Origin: Dehalococcoidia bacterium
GTDB lineage: Bacteria > Chloroflexota > Dehalococcoidia > UBA2979
Assembly (NCBI GenBank): GCA_029247135.1
Contig: JAQWLS010000072.1
Location: 1-56,088 of the forward strand
Direction: 5' to 3'
Length of the DNA stretch: 56,088 nt
Shown piece by piece: positions 45,207 through 54,423 of this stretch (positions within the stretch are counted from its first letter, which is position 1; every line of letters starts with the position of its first letter). The notes under the pieces are model-generated. The model ran no database searches and was not told where the DNA came from. It worked only from the letters and a program-made list of their open reading frames with translations. The position numbers and the translations under genes were made by a program.

Positions 45207-46091
45207 TTAACCCGTAACTAATATGCCTTTGTCTATAAGTTGACGTAGATGAGAAATGTGTGCCGGACCGATACCACAGCAGCCACCGATAACTTGAGCT
45301 CCATTTGCACACCAGTGTAAAACCTGATCTGCGTAACCCTCAGGAGTGAGGTCTTGTAATTCTCTCAAGTGATCGCCGTCACGCTTCCAGTCCTTGGTGA
45401 TCGGCGTAAATGCATTAGCGTATGCGCCAATAAGATGCGTTGTTTTGGCTCTGAGAGTAGTCATAGCATTTTCGACTGCATTAACATCACAGCAGTTTAG
45501 AAGCACTGCCTCGATCGGTATTTTATCTAGTGCTGCCAGCGCATCATCGATAGTCTCTCCACTTCGCAATAACCCATCAGCTTCGTCTCTCAGAGTCCAC
45601 GACACCCATACAGGTTTCCCGAATGCAGACGCCGCCTTTGCCGCGGCGGCTGCTTCCGTAGCACTCGACATGGTCTCGCATAGGAATAAATCCACTCCGG
45701 GAGCTAGGAAATTAGCAATTTCAGTATATTCCTTAGTCATCGAGTTAAATTCTTGTTCGTTCGTTTGATAACTTTCACGTAGAGGAGGTAAGCAGCCTGC
45801 GATTCGGACTTTGGAATTTCCAGCGTGTTCCCGAGCTTCATTAGCCATCTCAACAGCGATCCGTGTCATTTCGTTAATCCTGTGAGCCATGTTCGAGAGC
45901 CCAAGACGATGCTTGGTCAGCGCATAGTTCCAGACAGTAATAACTTCCGCGCCAGCATTTATGAATTCTTCATGAACTTCTTGTACTACTTTTGGTGACT
46001 CAATGAGGGCTTGTCCCGCAGTCTTGGCATCAGGATTCAAGCCTCTTGCGCGAAGTTCTTGCCCCATTCCACCATCAATTAATAAGGTCAT
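45207..46091 (-). CDS. Homocysteine S-methyltransferase family protein
   Basis: A 294-residue protein of the cobalamin-independent homocysteine methyltransferase (PF02574) type: N-terminal LLIDGGMGQELRARGL, the NCC motif (LLNCCDVNAV) and the C-terminal IGGCCGIGPAHI, which together give the zinc Cys ligands. MmuM-like enzymes use S-methylmethionine or SAM, while betaine-homocysteine enzymes use betaine. The donor cannot be decided here. It lies beside the tRNA on the other strand. Confidence 0.9.
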   Translation of the reverse strand: MTLLIDGGMGQELRARGLNPDAKTAGQALIESPKVVQEVHEEFINAGAEVITVWNYALTKHRLGLSNMAHRINEMTRIAVEMANEAREHAGNSKVRIAGCLPPLRESYQTNEQEFNSMTKEYTEIANFLAPGVDLFLCETMSSATEAAAAAKAASAFGKPVWVSWTLRDEADGLLRSGETIDDALAALDKIPIEAVLLNCCDVNAVENAMTTLRAKTTHLIGAYANAFTPITKDWKRDGDHLRELQDLTPEGYADQVLHWCANGAQVIGGCCGIGPAHISHLRQLIDKGILVTG

Positions 46092-47304
46092 ATTTTCTTC
46101 CTAGCTGTGCTCTGTACGTTCCAAGTAGCTTTAATAATCTAAGATTCAAGTATCTCTGAAGACATTACACTCCCGCTATTCTCAGGCTATCGTGTGTTAG
46201 GTTTTTTTATACAAGATAATTCCTCAGCGCAGCCCACAAGTCAGGCTGATTAAATTGTCAATTTGCATAGTCTACGTGGAATCGTGACGCTAGATATTTA
46301 ATTTATGTAAGGCCATCGGTCGATTGGCAATTATATTTAAATGATGGCTAATTATTACAAATTTGGACGCGGATAGTCCTCTGGGATGCATTTTTAAGGC
46401 GAATTGCTATCTAAACTATCAAAAGTCGCTGCTATCGACGTTCTGGTGCGTTTCTGTGAAAAATTATCGCCGATTAGGTAGCAGGACCGGCCAAACTCTA
46501 TTGTCTAAGGATTTTTAAAGTCAATATTGAAGTGAACTTTCACTCCTAGTTTGCAAGCAGTTTGCCAACAATCTAGTGTAAAAAGGCCTGTCATATAGGT
46601 TTGCTATTTGTCTTTTAGCAAACTCGTAAATTTCCCTAACATGAAGGAATTTTTCACTGAGGTTATGGTCTTCTGGCTGAACTCCTGATTGGCTTAAGAT
46701 TTAGGCCGTAGAGATAATAGTACAGTAAAAATATATAATTTAATAGTATAAGAGAACGATCACTGAAATGATCGTTGATATTGTGTTAGTTACCGTCAAA
46801 TAAGCTATTTAATATAGTTTAATACTGGATTTCACTGCTGTTGTCTATGATTTTTAATGGAATTATGTGACTAAAGATACAGTAAAAAGTAAGTAATTAT
46901 TACTAATAGTGCAGCCAATGTTTTTACAGGTTTACTGTGTATAAGTTATCTGTGCGTCTGCTAACGCATGATTTGCTATCTAGTTAACGCACTAGCCTAG
47001 ACGATGTTATGTGGAGTTTTGTGGACTGTTCAATAGTGCCTGATTAAAGAGCATATGGGCAAATTTGAATTGTAAACATTGGGGAGATAACGTAAAGGAG
47101 TACCTGCGATCTATACGTCCGTTGATCCAAAAACAGGGCTATGTGGGTCATTTGTGACCTGATTATCGATACAGCTAAACAAAATTATAGGCCTACTTTA
47201 GAAGAAACTATTAGGTTAGTGACTCATTTATTTGATCAATATATCCAGGGCCACAGGTGTGATTGATTACGGGATATTCTACATGTGAGTTGAGAGGAGC
47301 GAGA
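46092..47304 (+). other. 1.2-kb AT-rich region without a convincing gene
   Basis: No long open frame is present on either strand. Short frames, for example a 41-codon ATG frame at 47141-47266, have no clear ribosome-binding site. The segment holds a stem-loop at 46755-46776, a smaller inverted repeat (GGTCA/TGACC, 47146-47159), and a repeated ACAGTAAAAA at about 46723 and 46876. It may contain an unannotated RNA or regulatory DNA, or be a decayed gene. Confidence 0.4.
46755..46776 (+). promoter_or_regulatory. Perfect 8-bp stem-loop in the gene-free region
   Basis: AACGATCA and TGATCGTT form an 8-pair stem around the six-base loop CTGAAA. No T run follows on either strand, so it is not a clear terminator. 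It could be an operator or part of a small RNA. Confidence 0.35.
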
Positions 47305-47736
47305 ATGTTAGAAAACTACAACCATGAAAGCGAACACTCGGCTGATATTGTTGTGAACTCGGAACCAGAGAAAGCTGCTTTAGAGGCACTCACTTTGTAT
47401 ATGAAGTCCTGGAATAATCGTGACATTGCCGGGATGGACGCGGCATTTCATTTTCCGCACGCGCGAATCGCGAGCGGCCAGATTATGATTTTAGAGAAAG
47501 ATCGGATGCGCTCTAAGGATTTCTTTGAGTCGTTCATTGAGAATACTGGTTGGGATTATAGTCTCTGGGATTATCGGAGAGCGGTTCAAAGTAAGGAAGA
47601 TAAAGTGCATTTTGCGGTTCAATTTACCCGATATCGCAAGGATGGAACTCCAATAGGGCACTACCCATCACTTTGGATTGTTGCATTGATCAATGGGAAA
47701 TGGGGAGTTCAAGCCAGATCAAGCTTTGCGCCTTAG
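47305..47736 (+). CDS. NTF2-like/SnoaL-fold protein
   Basis: A 143-residue protein of the NTF2-like superfamily: ALTLYMKSWNNRDIAGMDAAFHFPHARIASG in the first half, and VHFAVQFTRYRKDGTPIGHYPSLWIVALINGKWGVQAR in the second. I choose ATG 47305, five bases after GAGGAG; TTG 47263 is an upstream alternative. Family members are small isomerases, dehydratases or ligand binders. It is the first of a run of same-strand genes (OYE, SRPBCC, LLM). Confidence 0.8.
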   Translation: MLENYNHESEHSADIVVNSEPEKAALEALTLYMKSWNNRDIAGMDAAFHFPHARIASGQIMILEKDRMRSKDFFESFIENTGWDYSLWDYRRAVQSKEDKVHFAVQFTRYRKDGTPIGHYPSLWIVALINGKWGVQARSSFAP

Positions 47737-47833
47737 ATTGAGATTAGGTGGATAGTTCAGGCTATTTCTAAACCTATCACCGGCGACTGATAACCTAGTA
47801 ATAGCATTTCTCGAATCATCTAAGGAAGAATAT

Positions 47834-48910
47834 ATGAGTCATCTGTTCAATTCACTGGATCTCAATGGCGTCACAGAAATGAAAAATCGATTTATGTTGG
47901 CTCCTCTTACTAATTGTCAGAGTAATGACGATGGGACTATGTCAGAGGAAGAATTTCATTGGTTGACTATGCGTGCGAGGGGCGGATTTGGTCTCACCAT
48001 GACATGTGCGGCTCACGTGCAGGAAATGGGAAGAGGATTTCCTGGTCAGATGGGAATATTTTCGGATCGACACTTACCAGGGTTAACCAGACTTGCAAGT
48101 GAAATCAAGTCACATGACAGTGTTGCGATTGTGCAGTTGCATCACGCTGGGATGCGCTCGCCGAAAGCTCTTATAGGTGAGCGGCCGGTCTGTCCATCTG
48201 ATAACGAGCATGGTGATGCACGTGGCATGACATTGGATGAGGTATATCAACTGAGAGATGATTTTATACAATCAGCGATTCGGGCTGAAAAAGCTGGTTT
48301 TGACGGAGTCGAGCTGCACGGAGCGCATGGCTACATTCTCTGTCAATTCTTGAGTAGTGAAATTAATCAACGGACGGACCAATACGGTGGAGAATTTGCT
48401 AATAGAAGCAGACTTTTAAGAGAAATAATTCAAGGAATTCGTGATTCCTGTTCCGCTACTTTTGTCCTGGGCGTCAGGCTTTCTCCAGAAAGGTTTGGTA
48501 TGCAACTGTCAGAAATTAAAGATTTGGCACAAAACCTGATGAACGAAGGCGATATTGATTTTTTAGATATGTCTTTGTGGGATGTGTTTAAAGAACCGAA
48601 TGAAGAGGAGTTTCAAGGGAAAACTTTGCTAGCTCATTTTGCCGAACTTGAGAGAGGCAATGTCAAGCTCGGTGTTGCCGGAAAAATTACGAATCCGAAC
48701 GAAGCTGAGACAATAATATCGCAAGGAGTTGATTGGATAATGCTTGGCCGAGCAGCGATACTTCATCATAATTTTCCTAACTTGCATCTGGCTGATGCAG
48801 ATTTTATCCCAGTGCAATTGCCGGTAACTAAGAGTCATCTACACAATGAGGGATTATCAAATAAATTTGTTGAGTATATGCGTGGATGGGATGGATTCAT
48901 TAGCGATTAG
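47834..48910 (+). CDS. Old yellow enzyme-type FMN oxidoreductase
   Basis: A 358-residue NADH:flavin oxidoreductase/OYE (PF00724). N-terminal RFMLAPLTNCQSNDDG, QLHHAGMRS, the FDGVELHGAHGYILCQFLS block with the substrate-binding His pair, and NRSRLLREIIQGIR are all canonical. It should reduce activated alkenes with NAD(P)H. AAGGAAG precedes the ATG. Confidence 0.93.
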   Translation: MSHLFNSLDLNGVTEMKNRFMLAPLTNCQSNDDGTMSEEEFHWLTMRARGGFGLTMTCAAHVQEMGRGFPGQMGIFSDRHLPGLTRLASEIKSHDSVAIVQLHHAGMRSPKALIGERPVCPSDNEHGDARGMTLDEVYQLRDDFIQSAIRAEKAGFDGVELHGAHGYILCQFLSSEINQRTDQYGGEFANRSRLLREIIQGIRDSCSATFVLGVRLSPERFGMQLSEIKDLAQNLMNEGDIDFLDMSLWDVFKEPNEEEFQGKTLLAHFAELERGNVKLGVAGKITNPNEAETIISQGVDWIMLGRAAILHHNFPNLHLADADFIPVQLPVTKSHLHNEGLSNKFVEYMRGWDGFISD

Positions 48911-48941
48911 ATAGATCCCTCGCTGGAGTTAAGGAGAAGCT

Positions 48942-49382
48942 ATGTATATTCATGTAACAGTTGATTTACCTGATACACCGGAACAGGTGTGGAACTATCT
49001 TGCGGATGTGCGGTCACATACAGATTGGATGCATGACGCCTTAAGTATCACTCTTACATCGAAAAAAACCGAAGGTGTTGGCACCACCTTTGATTGCCTG
49101 ACGGGGGTCGGTCCAATCAAAACCATAGATAAGATGGAAATTGTGGGTTGGGAAGATAATCGCCTGATGGGCGTAAGACACCAGGGACTGGTGAGCGGCG
49201 AAGGACAATTTAATCTAGAACCAATTCCGGAAGGCACTCGTTTCTCTTGGGTTGAAGACTTGAAGCTCCCTTGGTTATTTGGCGGTCCAATTGGTGAAGT
49301 GTTTGCAAAACCTATATTGCAGGCCATATGGCGGAGGAATCTGCAAGGATTAAAAAGTCAAATCGCCGCGAGAAAAACGTAG
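48942..49382 (+). CDS. SRPBCC-family (polyketide cyclase-like) protein
   Basis: A 146-residue single-domain START/SRPBCC protein: MYIHVTVDLPDTPEQVWNYLADVRSHTDWM then VGTTFDCLTGVGP and the C-terminal helix LQAIWRRNLQGLKSQI. The fold forms a hydrophobic pocket for lipids or polyketides. An AAGGAG ribosome-binding site precedes the ATG. It sits 31 bases after the OYE gene. Confidence 0.87.
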   Translation: MYIHVTVDLPDTPEQVWNYLADVRSHTDWMHDALSITLTSKKTEGVGTTFDCLTGVGPIKTIDKMEIVGWEDNRLMGVRHQGLVSGEGQFNLEPIPEGTRFSWVEDLKLPWLFGGPIGEVFAKPILQAIWRRNLQGLKSQIAARKT

Positions 49383-49465
49383 AATATTTAACTATTTGAA
49401 TATTTGTTGACGCGCTGATCGCGGTATTTGATTGAAATCAATTTCAAAACAGGATTGGAAATTTC

Positions 49466-50371
49466 ATGACGAAGATTGGTATATTGCTCCCTACTCGAGA
49501 GGCCGTTTTTTATGGTGATAAATCAGGTAATCCGAGGCCACTTGTTGATCTAGCGGTTAGAGCTGAAGAGATGGGATTTGATTCGGTCTGGGCTGGAGAT
49601 TCGCTACTCGCTCGGCCGCGGTCAGAGCCATTGGTATTACTCTCTGCGGTAGCTGCAAGGACTAAAAAAGTAGAGCTTGGAACGGCTGTGCTATTACCAG
49701 CTCTTCGCAATGCTGAGCAGCTTGCTCAATCGACAGCTACGCTTGATGCTCTTTCGGGCGGCCGATTCATCCTAGGGATTGGTGGTGGACCAGACACTCT
49801 CGGGGTTCGTACGGATTTTCATCTCACAGAGATGAATTTTGCAAAACGTGCTAGTCAGTCGGTGAAAGTCGCTGAAAGGATTAGATCTCTTTGGCGCGGT
49901 GATGAAGAACAGATGTATCCTCTAACTCATAATTCGGATGGCCCCCCAATTTGGATGGGTGGGGCCGGACCAAGAACCTTGGAGCGCACCGGCCGCCTGT
50001 TTGATGGCTGGTTTCCTCTTGCTACATCACCGGAGACGTTTAGAAGTGGCCTCAGATCGGTCAGGCAGGCCGCTGATGATGCGGGTCGGTCATTCGATTC
50101 AATAACAGCTAGTGCCTATCTTACTGTTGTATTTGGTGAGGCAGATAAAGCTCAGGCTCAATTGGCTGAGCATTCGGAGCTTTATTACGGTGTGCCATAT
50201 GAACAAATTAGTAGGGCTCAGGGATCAATTGCAGGCTCTGTGGAGAAAGTAGTTGATTGGCTTGATGAATTTGTATCCGCGGGTGTTGAGCACCTGTGTA
50301 TTCGCTTTGGCTGTGAAGATATTTCTGGTCAGCTCGATATTCTGGCGAGTGTGCTGCATAAATATAAGTAG
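49466..50371 (+). CDS. LLM-class (F420/FMN) oxidoreductase
   Basis: A 301-residue luciferase-like monooxygenase: KIGILLPTREAV, AEEMGFDSVWAGDSLL, VELGTAVLLPALRN, LSGGRFILGIGGG and PPIWMGGAGPRTLERTGRLFDGWFP match F420- or FMN-dependent LLM enzymes. It is more like F420-type relatives (WMGG-GP block) than the paralog at 32149, but cofactor choice is inference. It ends the run of genes beginning with NTF2. Confidence 0.9.
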   Translation: MTKIGILLPTREAVFYGDKSGNPRPLVDLAVRAEEMGFDSVWAGDSLLARPRSEPLVLLSAVAARTKKVELGTAVLLPALRNAEQLAQSTATLDALSGGRFILGIGGGPDTLGVRTDFHLTEMNFAKRASQSVKVAERIRSLWRGDEEQMYPLTHNSDGPPIWMGGAGPRTLERTGRLFDGWFPLATSPETFRSGLRSVRQAADDAGRSFDSITASAYLTVVFGEADKAQAQLAEHSELYYGVPYEQISRAQGSIAGSVEKVVDWLDEFVSAGVEHLCIRFGCEDISGQLDILASVLHKYK

Positions 50372-50401
50372 AGCGTTTGTTGTCTGATCTAAAGCCTCGT
50401 T

Positions 50402-52099
50402 TTAGTGACTGATAAAAGACGTGTCTAAGTCCGGATTTCTTGCATTTCGCTCGTCTTTTCTCGAACCACCTTCGATTTCCCGATCGTAGACAATCTCACC
50501 GTTAATCACCGTTTGTTCAATCTCTATTTGGTCTATATTGGCCGGATTGATGGCGAGAGGATCATCAGATAAAACAACAAGATCCCCCAGCTTACCAACA
50601 GAAAGGCTCCCCTTAATTTTTTCTTCGAAACCTAAGGCTGCTGCATCGAGAGTCATCGAGCGGAGAGCTGCTTCTGGATCTATCACAAATTCAGGGCCTA
50701 GCTTCTCACCGCCGCGTGTCTGCCGATTCACTGCGACATGTATATTGAATAAAGGATCAACGGGTGTGACCCACCAGTCAGAATGGCAACCGAACAAGAT
50801 GCCACGGTCGAGAGCGCCTTTCAGAGGAGAAATTCTTTCTCCTCTGTTGGGGCCTAGGAAGCGATCTCGGTGTCTGTCTCCCCAATAGTAAACATGTAAA
50901 TTAAAGAAGGATGCTGCGATATCGAGCTCTGCCATGCGATCTAGTTGATCCTCACGTACGGTCTGACAGTGCTCAATTCGAAATCGATGATCTTGGGTTG
51001 GATGCCGCTCTAACGCTCGTCCGTACGCATCTAAAATTGAATCTATAGCCCGATCACCATTCCCATGGGTGCCGACTTGCCAGCCAGCCAGAAGGGCCTG
51101 TTCAGTGACTTCATTGAGAGTCTCTTGACTCCAGATTTGAATACCGGTTTCAGTATCGTGGTCGTGGTAGCCCTCGGTAAGCGCTCCCGAGTGCCCTTGT
51201 AACGATCCATCATGGACTATCTTCAAAATGCCTGCTTTTAACTGTTCAGAACCAAAACCGGTGGCAAGTCCTGTTCGTGCCAACGTAGGTACCGCTTCCA
51301 ACTCACCATATCTTCCGGCTAATCCACCATAACTCGCTGCTAAATAGGTTCGAACAGGGAATTTACCGCTTTTCCCAGCGAGATCGTAAGCTCTAAAGGA
51401 GGTTTCATGATGTCCGCTACCAACATCATGTATTGTTGTAACGCCTGTCTGGACGAGCCGTTTACCAGCCCATTCCAGCCCCGCTACGCACTCGTTAACA
51501 TTAGGCGATCCAGCCAACCGAAGAATAAGCCGTGTAGCTGACTCGTAAAAGACTCCAGTAGGATCCCCATTTTCATTTCTATCAATTACGCCGCCGTCAG
51601 GGTCTGAACTATCAGAAGTAACCCCCGCCATTTTTAGCGCCACACTATTTCCATATGCTAAATGTCCTGATATATGGGTGACTATCACGGGCCGTGTCGT
51701 TGAGACTTCATCAAGATCAAATCGTGTGAGGTGGCGATTGTCCTGGATTAGAGAGTCATCATACGAATGACCTTGGATTACCTCAGAATTTTTGGATTCA
51801 GCAAATTCTCTCATCAGAGTTATCAAGTCGGTAATTGTTCTGCTTGGTGGGGTGCCACAGTTCACGCCAGAATTCATCCGAACACCGGTCATTAGTGGGT
51901 GCGTGTGGGATTCTACAAAACCGGGAACGATAGTTTTCCCAGCAGCATCGATGTGGACTAAATTCGGGATAGCCACAGATTCGATGATTGAATCGTCACC
52001 TATCGCAGCAATTGTGCCATTAAGAATTAATATCGCTGAGGCTCTTGGGATATTCTCATCGAGCGTAATAATATTGGCGTTTTTTATGGCTAAGTGCAC
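50402..52099 (-). CDS. YtcJ-type metal-dependent amidohydrolase
   Basis: A 565-residue amidohydrolase-superfamily protein of the YtcJ/AepA type: VPGFVESHTHPLM (HxH metal site), TTIHDVGSG, the long GWQVGTHGNGDRAIDSILDAYG block, HRFRIEHCQTV, LFGCHSDWWVTPVDP, and a C-terminal composite domain with GKLGDLVVLSDDPLAI. The function is hydrolysis of amide or ester bonds in organics; substrate unknown. No signal peptide is seen. Confidence 0.92.
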   Translation of the reverse strand: MHLAIKNANIITLDENIPRASAILILNGTIAAIGDDSIIESVAIPNLVHIDAAGKTIVPGFVESHTHPLMTGVRMNSGVNCGTPPSRTITDLITLMREFAESKNSEVIQGHSYDDSLIQDNRHLTRFDLDEVSTTRPVIVTHISGHLAYGNSVALKMAGVTSDSSDPDGGVIDRNENGDPTGVFYESATRLILRLAGSPNVNECVAGLEWAGKRLVQTGVTTIHDVGSGHHETSFRAYDLAGKSGKFPVRTYLAASYGGLAGRYGELEAVPTLARTGLATGFGSEQLKAGILKIVHDGSLQGHSGALTEGYHDHDTETGIQIWSQETLNEVTEQALLAGWQVGTHGNGDRAIDSILDAYGRALERHPTQDHRFRIEHCQTVREDQLDRMAELDIAASFFNLHVYYWGDRHRDRFLGPNRGERISPLKGALDRGILFGCHSDWWVTPVDPLFNIHVAVNRQTRGGEKLGPEFVIDPEAALRSMTLDAAALGFEEKIKGSLSVGKLGDLVVLSDDPLAINPANIDQIEIEQTVINGEIVYDREIEGGSRKDERNARNPDLDTSFISH

Positions 52100-52167
52100 G
52101 TTATTCCAATCTTGTTATCAATGAGCTAATTATTGTGTCGGAGTTGGACTGGGAGACCTAATTCTGC

Positions 52168-53013
52168 TTATCGTTCAATGAATTCTATGAGTGTGTCGAA
52201 CGCGTTAAGTCGCACGTAGAGACTTTGATCGTGTTCTACGCTTGCTACCTGAGTGGATAAATTGAGAACTAGATTCTTAATTGCACTCAAATCACTAACA
52301 ATGAAGCGCAATGCTCCGAAAATTGTCGATCGATCACCTATTGAAGTGGCAAGATCGCCATATTTACCGGCATACATGTCAGTTGAGTATACGGTCAGAC
52401 GAGAGTTGATCAGGTTAATATGATACGAGCCCAATCCAGATTGTTGCACCTCACCCTGAGTAAGTTTGGCGTAGTCCTCAGCTGTTCTCTCTGCGTTCTG
52501 ACTCACTATCACCATTTCTTCAGCGTGAACAGTTTGATTGACATGGTCTTGCCATTCTGGCCGCCAGACTAATTCTGGTGTTCCGTGTTCACAGAAATAT
52601 ACGCGCCCCGCTGGGAATACTGCAGACTTCACTGTTACTGTCCTGAACCGAGCATCTTCGACGCTATTTTCTAGTGCAACTGGTCGGCTAAATGCCTTTG
52701 GTGGATCGCCATCCATATTCAGGCTTTGCAGCAGTTTGTAGGTCTCATCGACGTCTTCAGACTTAAACACAAGACCATCAATACCTAGCGGTGTCACCAT
52801 CATATCTGCGCGTTTTTTTTGGTTCTCCTCGGGGACTCCAATCAATTCAAGATAATTGGTATCAAACATCGCAAGGTGATTGACTGATCCCAGGGTGTGA
52901 TAGCCTTTGGGCGTGACTGTGAAACCTAGTTGACCAAAAATTTTTGCGGCTTCATCTATATCGACGCGAACATTTATTACTACGTGGTCGAGTTCAAATT
53001 TTGAATCAGACAT
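52168..53013 (-). CDS. VOC/glyoxalase-like protein
   Basis: A 281-residue protein of the VOC (glyoxalase-like, PF13468) type: FELDHVVINVRVDIDEAAKIFGQLGFTVTPKGYHTLGSVNHLAMFDTNYLELIGVP at the N-terminus, then a second module containing VYFCEHGTPELVWRPEWQDHVNQT. I choose ATG 53013, eight bases after GGAG; the upstream ATG at 53046 is an alternative. Likely a metal-dependent lyase or dioxygenase-like enzyme, substrate unknown. Confidence 0.83.
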   Translation of the reverse strand: MSDSKFELDHVVINVRVDIDEAAKIFGQLGFTVTPKGYHTLGSVNHLAMFDTNYLELIGVPEENQKKRADMMVTPLGIDGLVFKSEDVDETYKLLQSLNMDGDPPKAFSRPVALENSVEDARFRTVTVKSAVFPAGRVYFCEHGTPELVWRPEWQDHVNQTVHAEEMVIVSQNAERTAEDYAKLTQGEVQQSGLGSYHINLINSRLTVYSTDMYAGKYGDLATSIGDRSTIFGALRFIVSDLSAIKNLVLNLSTQVASVEHDQSLYVRLNAFDTLIEFIER

Positions 53014-53077
53014 ATGTAAGTCTCCGTTAGTCTTGGATACTAACATCTAAATTTTAATAGAATTGGAAATATTTAAA

Positions 53078-54334
53078 ATGAATGAAAAAATTCAAGTAGT
53101 GGCTCCTGAGAGCGTTGGATTATCCAGTTCACAGCTGAGTAAGCTCAGTAATTTTTTCCAGAGCGAATATATCGATGCAGGTCGATTGGCGGGCTGTATG
53201 ATAGCGGTTGCTCGCCACGGAAAAGTCGCGCATCTGTCTGTTTTAGGTAAGGCTGATATGGAACAGAATCGGTCGATGCGTGAAGATGATTTATTTCGCA
53301 TCTATTCGATGTCTAAACCAATAACTTCAGTAGCCTTAATGAATCTTTACGAAGATGGATTGTTTCAACTCAGCGATCCCGTCTCAAAATTTATTCCAGA
53401 GTGGAAAAATCTCGAGGTATATGCTGGTGGGAAATATCCTAATTGGGAAACTAAACCCTGCGACAGAGAGATGACAATTTCTGATTTACTCACTCATCAG
53501 AGTGGAATTGCCGCAGGAAGCTTTGGAGCTTCAGGAAATTATCCCGAGATCGAACAAGCCTATCGTGATATTGGTCTAGGTCCTGATTGGTTCCAGACTA
53601 AGGGTCTTACTCTAAAGGATACGATTAACGCTCTAACGAGCGTTCCACTAGCTTTTTCTCCTGGTGACTATTGGAATTACTCGATATCGACTGATATTTG
53701 TGGTTACCTAGTCGAAGTGATCTCAGATCGAAAATTTGACGTGTTTCTTAAGGATGCGATATTTGATCCATTAGGGATGACCGATACCTCGTTTGAGGTA
53801 GATCCCAGTAAGGCTTCTCGTCTCACATCAAATTATACACATGGACTGGACGGCAAACTCGAGCTTTTTGATTCAGCTACAGACAGTGGTTTTTTTGGTC
53901 CTATTAGTTATTTTTCAGGGGCCGGTGGACTGATTTCGACTATGGCTGATTATCTTCGTTTTGCGCAGATGCTTCTGAATAAGGGCGAACTCGAAGGCAC
54001 GAGAATTATATCCCCTAAAACTCTCGACCTGATGACCCAGAATCATTTAACTGCTGGTGGAACAATGCAAGATCGAGAAAAGAAGAAGAGCTTGAGTCTT
54101 CGCTCTCCTGGTCATGGTTTTGGACTTGGGTTTTCGATGGTGCTGGATGTAGCTCAAAGCGAGTCAATTGGCTCAGTAGGTGAATTTAGGTGGGGTGGGG
54201 CCGCAAGTACCGCGTTTTGGATTGATCCTTTGGAAGACTTACTGGTAGTTTTTATGACACAATTGACTCGTGCTACCACTCAAATTCGACCACAACTTAA
54301 GTCACTTATATATCCAGCAATCACAGGTGCCTAG
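53078..54334 (+). CDS. Class C beta-lactamase-like serine hydrolase
   Basis: A 418-residue serine hydrolase (PF00144). The catalytic Ser-Lys is in SMSKPIT (YSMSKPI), the second motif in WNYSISTDI and the third region in GHGFGLGFSMV. No signal peptide is seen, so esterase activity in the cytoplasm is likelier than beta-lactam resistance. ATG 53078 is chosen over the upstream TTG 53063. Confidence 0.9.
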   Translation: MNEKIQVVAPESVGLSSSQLSKLSNFFQSEYIDAGRLAGCMIAVARHGKVAHLSVLGKADMEQNRSMREDDLFRIYSMSKPITSVALMNLYEDGLFQLSDPVSKFIPEWKNLEVYAGGKYPNWETKPCDREMTISDLLTHQSGIAAGSFGASGNYPEIEQAYRDIGLGPDWFQTKGLTLKDTINALTSVPLAFSPGDYWNYSISTDICGYLVEVISDRKFDVFLKDAIFDPLGMTDTSFEVDPSKASRLTSNYTHGLDGKLELFDSATDSGFFGPISYFSGAGGLISTMADYLRFAQMLLNKGELEGTRIISPKTLDLMTQNHLTAGGTMQDREKKKSLSLRSPGHGFGLGFSMVLDVAQSESIGSVGEFRWGGAASTAFWIDPLEDLLVVFMTQLTRATTQIRPQLKSLIYPAITGA

Positions 54335-54423
54335 TTTATAGTTGCATAGGAAACACTATTGTATTCAGGCTCGAGCCGTATACACTCTTGATGTCATATT
54401 GAAATTAATTAGGGGGTGCCGAA

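Noticed and set aside
47141-47266. 41-codon frame with ATG in the gene-free region
   Set aside because: No clear ribosome-binding site, short length, and no recognisable motif; it could be chance in a region of weak coding signal.
44973-47304. Integrative element inserted at the tRNA
   Set aside because: No integrase, direct repeat of the tRNA 3' end, or foreign gene was found in the following 2.3 kb.
53078-54334. Beta-lactam resistance gene
   Set aside because: The fold is class C-like but there is no signal peptide, and sequence motifs fit a generic esterase; resistance is not supported.
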